64,000 nucleotides of DNA. It comes from Hyphomonadaceae bacterium (lineage in GTDB: Bacteria; Pseudomonadota; Alphaproteobacteria; Caulobacterales; Aquidulcibacteraceae). The notes under the pieces are model-generated. The model was not told the DNA's origin, did not search any database, and saw only the letters and a program-made list of their open reading frames with translations. Shown in pieces: positions 62,083 to 64,000 of the stretch (within the stretch, counting starts at the first letter, position 1; each line of letters opens with the position of its first letter). The stretch spans positions 26,206 through 90,205 of the forward strand of contig JAEUMT010000004.1 in NCBI GenBank assembly GCA_016791365.1, written 5' to 3'. A program made the position numbers and the translations under genes.

Positions 62083-62904
62083 ATGCACGACAATACCGCA
62101 TACGCGCGCGGGCTCGGGCGCGCGTTCGTCGGCGCGCTTCTGTTCGCGCTGCCTTTGTTCATGACGATGGAGATGTGGGAAGTCGGCGCCACCGGCGATC
62201 CGCTGCGGCTGGCCGCGCTGCTCGTTGCGACGTTTCCGCTGCTCGTTGGCCTGTCTTACTTTGCCGGTTTCGAACACGCATTCGGCTTGGTTGATCATTT
62301 GCTTGACGCGTTCGCGGCCGTTGCCATCGCGGCGGTGACGGGAACGCTCGCGTTGGCTTTGTTCGGCGTGCTTTCGCCACAGCACCCGCTCACGGAATTG
62401 ATCGGAAAGGTTGCGGTCGTGACCTTTCCTGCCGCCCTCGGTGCGTTGCTCGCGGATAAACAACTTGGACGCAGCGCCGCCGACGAAGATGGCGAGACCC
62501 GCAATTATTGGGTGCGGCTTTTCTTGATGCTCGTCGGCGCGCTCTTCATTTCGCTCAACGTCGCCCCTACCGAGGAGATGGTTCTCATCTCCTACCAGAT
62601 CGGTCCGCTGCAAGCGGCGCTCCTGGCGCTCGTCTCGCTGGCGCTGCTGCATGCATTGTTGTTTTGGGTGGATCTAAAGCGCCGGGATGATCCGCCGCGG
62701 CAGAACTTTCTATCCGTGCTCATCCGCTATTCGTTCGCCGGTTACGCCATCTGCATGCTTGTGAGCTTGTTCTTGCTCTGGGTGTTCGGCCGGACTGATG
62801 GCGTGCCGCTCGAAAGCGTGATCGCGTACGTCGTGGTGTTGTCGTTCGCCGGAGCGCTTGGGGCAGGACTGGCGCACGCCGTGGTGGCTGAACGCCGTGA
62901 CTAA
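62083..62904 (+). CDS. TIGR02587 (DUF2391) family membrane protein
   Basis: 273 residues from ATG 62083 with no obvious ribosome site. Seven to eight helices (AFVGALLFALPLFMTMEMWE, ALLVATFPLLVGLSYFAGFE, ALFISLNVAPTEEMVLISYQ). The motifs LFMTMEMWEVG and FISLNVAPTEEMVLIS are recognisable for the TIGR02587 family of conserved proteins of unknown function. The gene pairs with the TIGR02588 gene, whose start overlaps its stop. Confidence 0.83.
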   Translation: MHDNTAYARGLGRAFVGALLFALPLFMTMEMWEVGATGDPLRLAALLVATFPLLVGLSYFAGFEHAFGLVDHLLDAFAAVAIAAVTGTLALALFGVLSPQHPLTELIGKVAVVTFPAALGALLADKQLGRSAADEDGETRNYWVRLFLMLVGALFISLNVAPTEEMVLISYQIGPLQAALLALVSLALLHALLFWVDLKRRDDPPRQNFLSVLIRYSFAGYAICMLVSLFLLWVFGRTDGVPLESVIAYVVVLSFAGALGAGLAHAVVAERRD

Positions 62905-63283
62905 GCGCGCCAAATCCCCCGGCGACACGCCGTTGCTTGAATGGCTCACCGGCGGCGTGGGTGCGATTGTCTTTTGCGCCATGCTTGGCGTGCTCGTTGC
63001 CGCGGGCGCCGACGGCGCGGGCGGCCCGCCAAACATTCAGGTGAGCGTCGAGCGCATCGCGCCAACGCGTGCGGGTTACGTCGTGGAGTTTGAGGCTGAG
63101 AATAGCGGCGACCAGACGGCCGCCGCTGTCGATATCCTGGCTGAACTCGCCAGCGGCGAAACAGCCCGCGCGCATATCGACTATTTGCCTCCGCACTCGG
63201 TGCGGCGGGGCGGTGTCTTCTTTGAACGCGATCCGCGCGCGGGCGCTGTCTCGCTGCGCGCGGAGGGCTATGCCGATCCCTAG
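62897..63283 (+). CDS. TIGR02588 family protein
   Basis: 128 residues from GTG 62897, overlapping the previous gene by eight bases. A short positive N-terminus (KRAKSPGDTPLLEWLTGG) is followed by one transmembrane helix (GAIVFCAMLGVLVAAGAD) and a periplasmic beta-sandwich (VSVERIAPTRAGYVVEFEAE, DYLPPHSVRRGGVFFERDPR). It matches the TIGR02588 partner of TIGR02587. Function unknown; the pair may form a membrane complex. Its TAG shares CTAG with the trcR stop. Confidence 0.82.
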   Translation: MTKRAKSPGDTPLLEWLTGGVGAIVFCAMLGVLVAAGADGAGGPPNIQVSVERIAPTRAGYVVEFEAENSGDQTAAAVDILAELASGETARAHIDYLPPHSVRRGGVFFERDPRAGAVSLRAEGYADP

Positions 63284-63921
63284 GCGTCGTCGCCCGACGC
63301 CGGCGCTTGCTCGTAGGTTTCCGCCGGCACCGTCTCCTGCGCCGATTTCAGCGTGTTCGCTTCCGCCTTGGCCGCGCGTTTGTCGGCGCGCGCCTTCGCG
63401 GCGGCGGCTTCGGCCACAACCGCGTCGAGTTCGATCTGGCTGCACAGGCCGATCGTCACCGGATCGACCGGCTTGATCTGTGAGCTGTTCCAATGCGCGC
63501 GCGTGCGCACTTGCTCGATCGTCGCCTTCGTCGTTCCGATCAGCTTCACGACCTTGGAGTCCGGCACTTCCGGGTGGTTTTTCAAGAACCAGGCGATCGC
63601 GTCCGGGCGATCCTGGCGGCGGGCGATCGGCGTGTAACGGGCGCCCTTTTTCTTCACTTGCGGAAGGTCGATGCGCTTCTGCTCAAGCGGCTTCAACACG
63701 TAGGTTTCTTCCGCTTCGCCCTTGGCGATCTCTTCGCGCGACAGGAAGCCGCCGGCGATCGGGTCGACGCCGCGAATGCCCTTGGCGACGTCTTCGTTGG
63801 CGATGCCTTGGACTTCGAGCGGGTGCAGGCCGGTGAAATCGGCGACCTGCTTGAAGGTGAGCGAGGTGTTTTCGATGAGCCAGACGGCGGTCGCCTTCGG
63901 CATCAGCACGTTCGAGGTCAT
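63280..63921 (-). CDS. trcR: Cell cycle transcriptional regulator TrcR (DUF1013)
   Basis: 213 residues from ATG 63921 (MTSNVLMPKATAVWLIENTS). The DUF1013 domain comprises LTFKQVADFTGLHPLEVQGI, VDPIAGGFLSREEIAKGEAE, PDAIAWFLKNHPEVPDSKVV and IGTTKATIEQVRTRAHWNSS. These HTH-like segments fit a DNA-binding protein; the family is confined to Alphaproteobacteria and named TrcR. The C-terminal tail (AEAAAAKARADKRAAKAEAN) is a charged helix. Upstream bases to the window edge hold a hairpin (agcgcc/ggcgct near 63944-63968). Confidence 0.9.
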   Translation of the reverse strand: MTSNVLMPKATAVWLIENTSLTFKQVADFTGLHPLEVQGIANEDVAKGIRGVDPIAGGFLSREEIAKGEAEETYVLKPLEQKRIDLPQVKKKGARYTPIARRQDRPDAIAWFLKNHPEVPDSKVVKLIGTTKATIEQVRTRAHWNSSQIKPVDPVTIGLCSQIELDAVVAEAAAAKARADKRAAKAEANTLKSAQETVPAETYEQAPASGDDA

Positions 63922-64000
63922 GGGGAGGCTCCAGATACGCAAAAGCGCCCGGCGTCGTCGCCAGGCGCTAGCCATATGGTGCAACGGGCTGACGCATCCG

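Overview
This window looks like a chromosomal segment of a GC-rich alphaproteobacterium, probably near Caulobacterales/Hyphomonadaceae. The evidence is indirect. It carries a DUF1013 (TrcR-type) cell-cycle regulator, COQ9, a stand-alone rpsU, a dnaG-rpoD pair with a long acidic sigma-70 N-terminus, and many exported serine and metallopeptidases (S9, S41, S46, M28, DUF885) of the kind common in Caulobacterales and sphingomonad-like oligotrophs. There is no rRNA, CRISPR array, prophage or recognisable transposase. One tRNA gene with anticodon CAU was found.

Layout. 1-10.4 kb: small enzymes, lipoproteins and three local regulatory modules (TetR with paired operators, MerR with DUF2938/DUF2798, and a ParE-type toxin-antitoxin). 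10.5-15.6 kb: an orphan coiled-coil protein, rpoD, dnaG and two paralogous mini-proteins ending in a SFPASDPP motif. 15.7-19.4 kb: SIMPL protein, 2-hydroxyacid dehydrogenase and an M28 peptidase. 20.4-23.7 kb: carA followed by an Imm70-like gene and a TIR/transmembrane/SUMF1 fusion, with a decayed second copy of the carA 3' end on the far side. 23.9-29.6 kb: a lipoprotein S9-like peptidase that has lost catalytic residues, glpX, a GAF-type methionine sulfoxide reductase, the tRNA, and a second TIR protein. 29.7-34.7 kb: MliC-like lipoprotein, hemerythrin, an Arg/Asp repeat protein, S41 and S9 peptidases. 34.7-45.6 kb: ettA, a distant FtsW/RodA-like membrane protein, DUF885, TonB-like protein, lipoproteins and an S46 peptidase. 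45.8-53.9 kb: HSL-type esterase, DUF4160-DUF2442-EVE operon, methyltransferase, NatAB-like ABC exporter, ATP-grasp protein and a VOC/MarR pair. 53.9-64 kb: a nested palindromic repeat, rpsU, COQ9, purEK, a diguanylate cyclase, LpxR-like deacylase, two DUF465 proteins, msrB/msrA, a TIGR02587/TIGR02588 membrane pair and trcR.

Themes. Envelope functions dominate: more than a dozen predicted lipoproteins or exported proteins and five exported peptidase-family proteins, fitting peptide scavenging. Methionine sulfoxide repair appears three times (fRMsr, MsrB, MsrA). Convergent genes are packed tightly; four pairs share their stop codons in one CTAR tetranucleotide. Intergenic spaces contain several families of dispersed inverted repeats.

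The most unusual locus is the carA/Imm70-like/TIR-SUMF1 segment. Its flanking direct repeats of the carA 3' end suggest past insertion of a small accessory cargo, possibly a conflict or signalling module. All functions are assigned from sequence motifs by eye and no database search was run. No gap between genes exceeds 300 bases.
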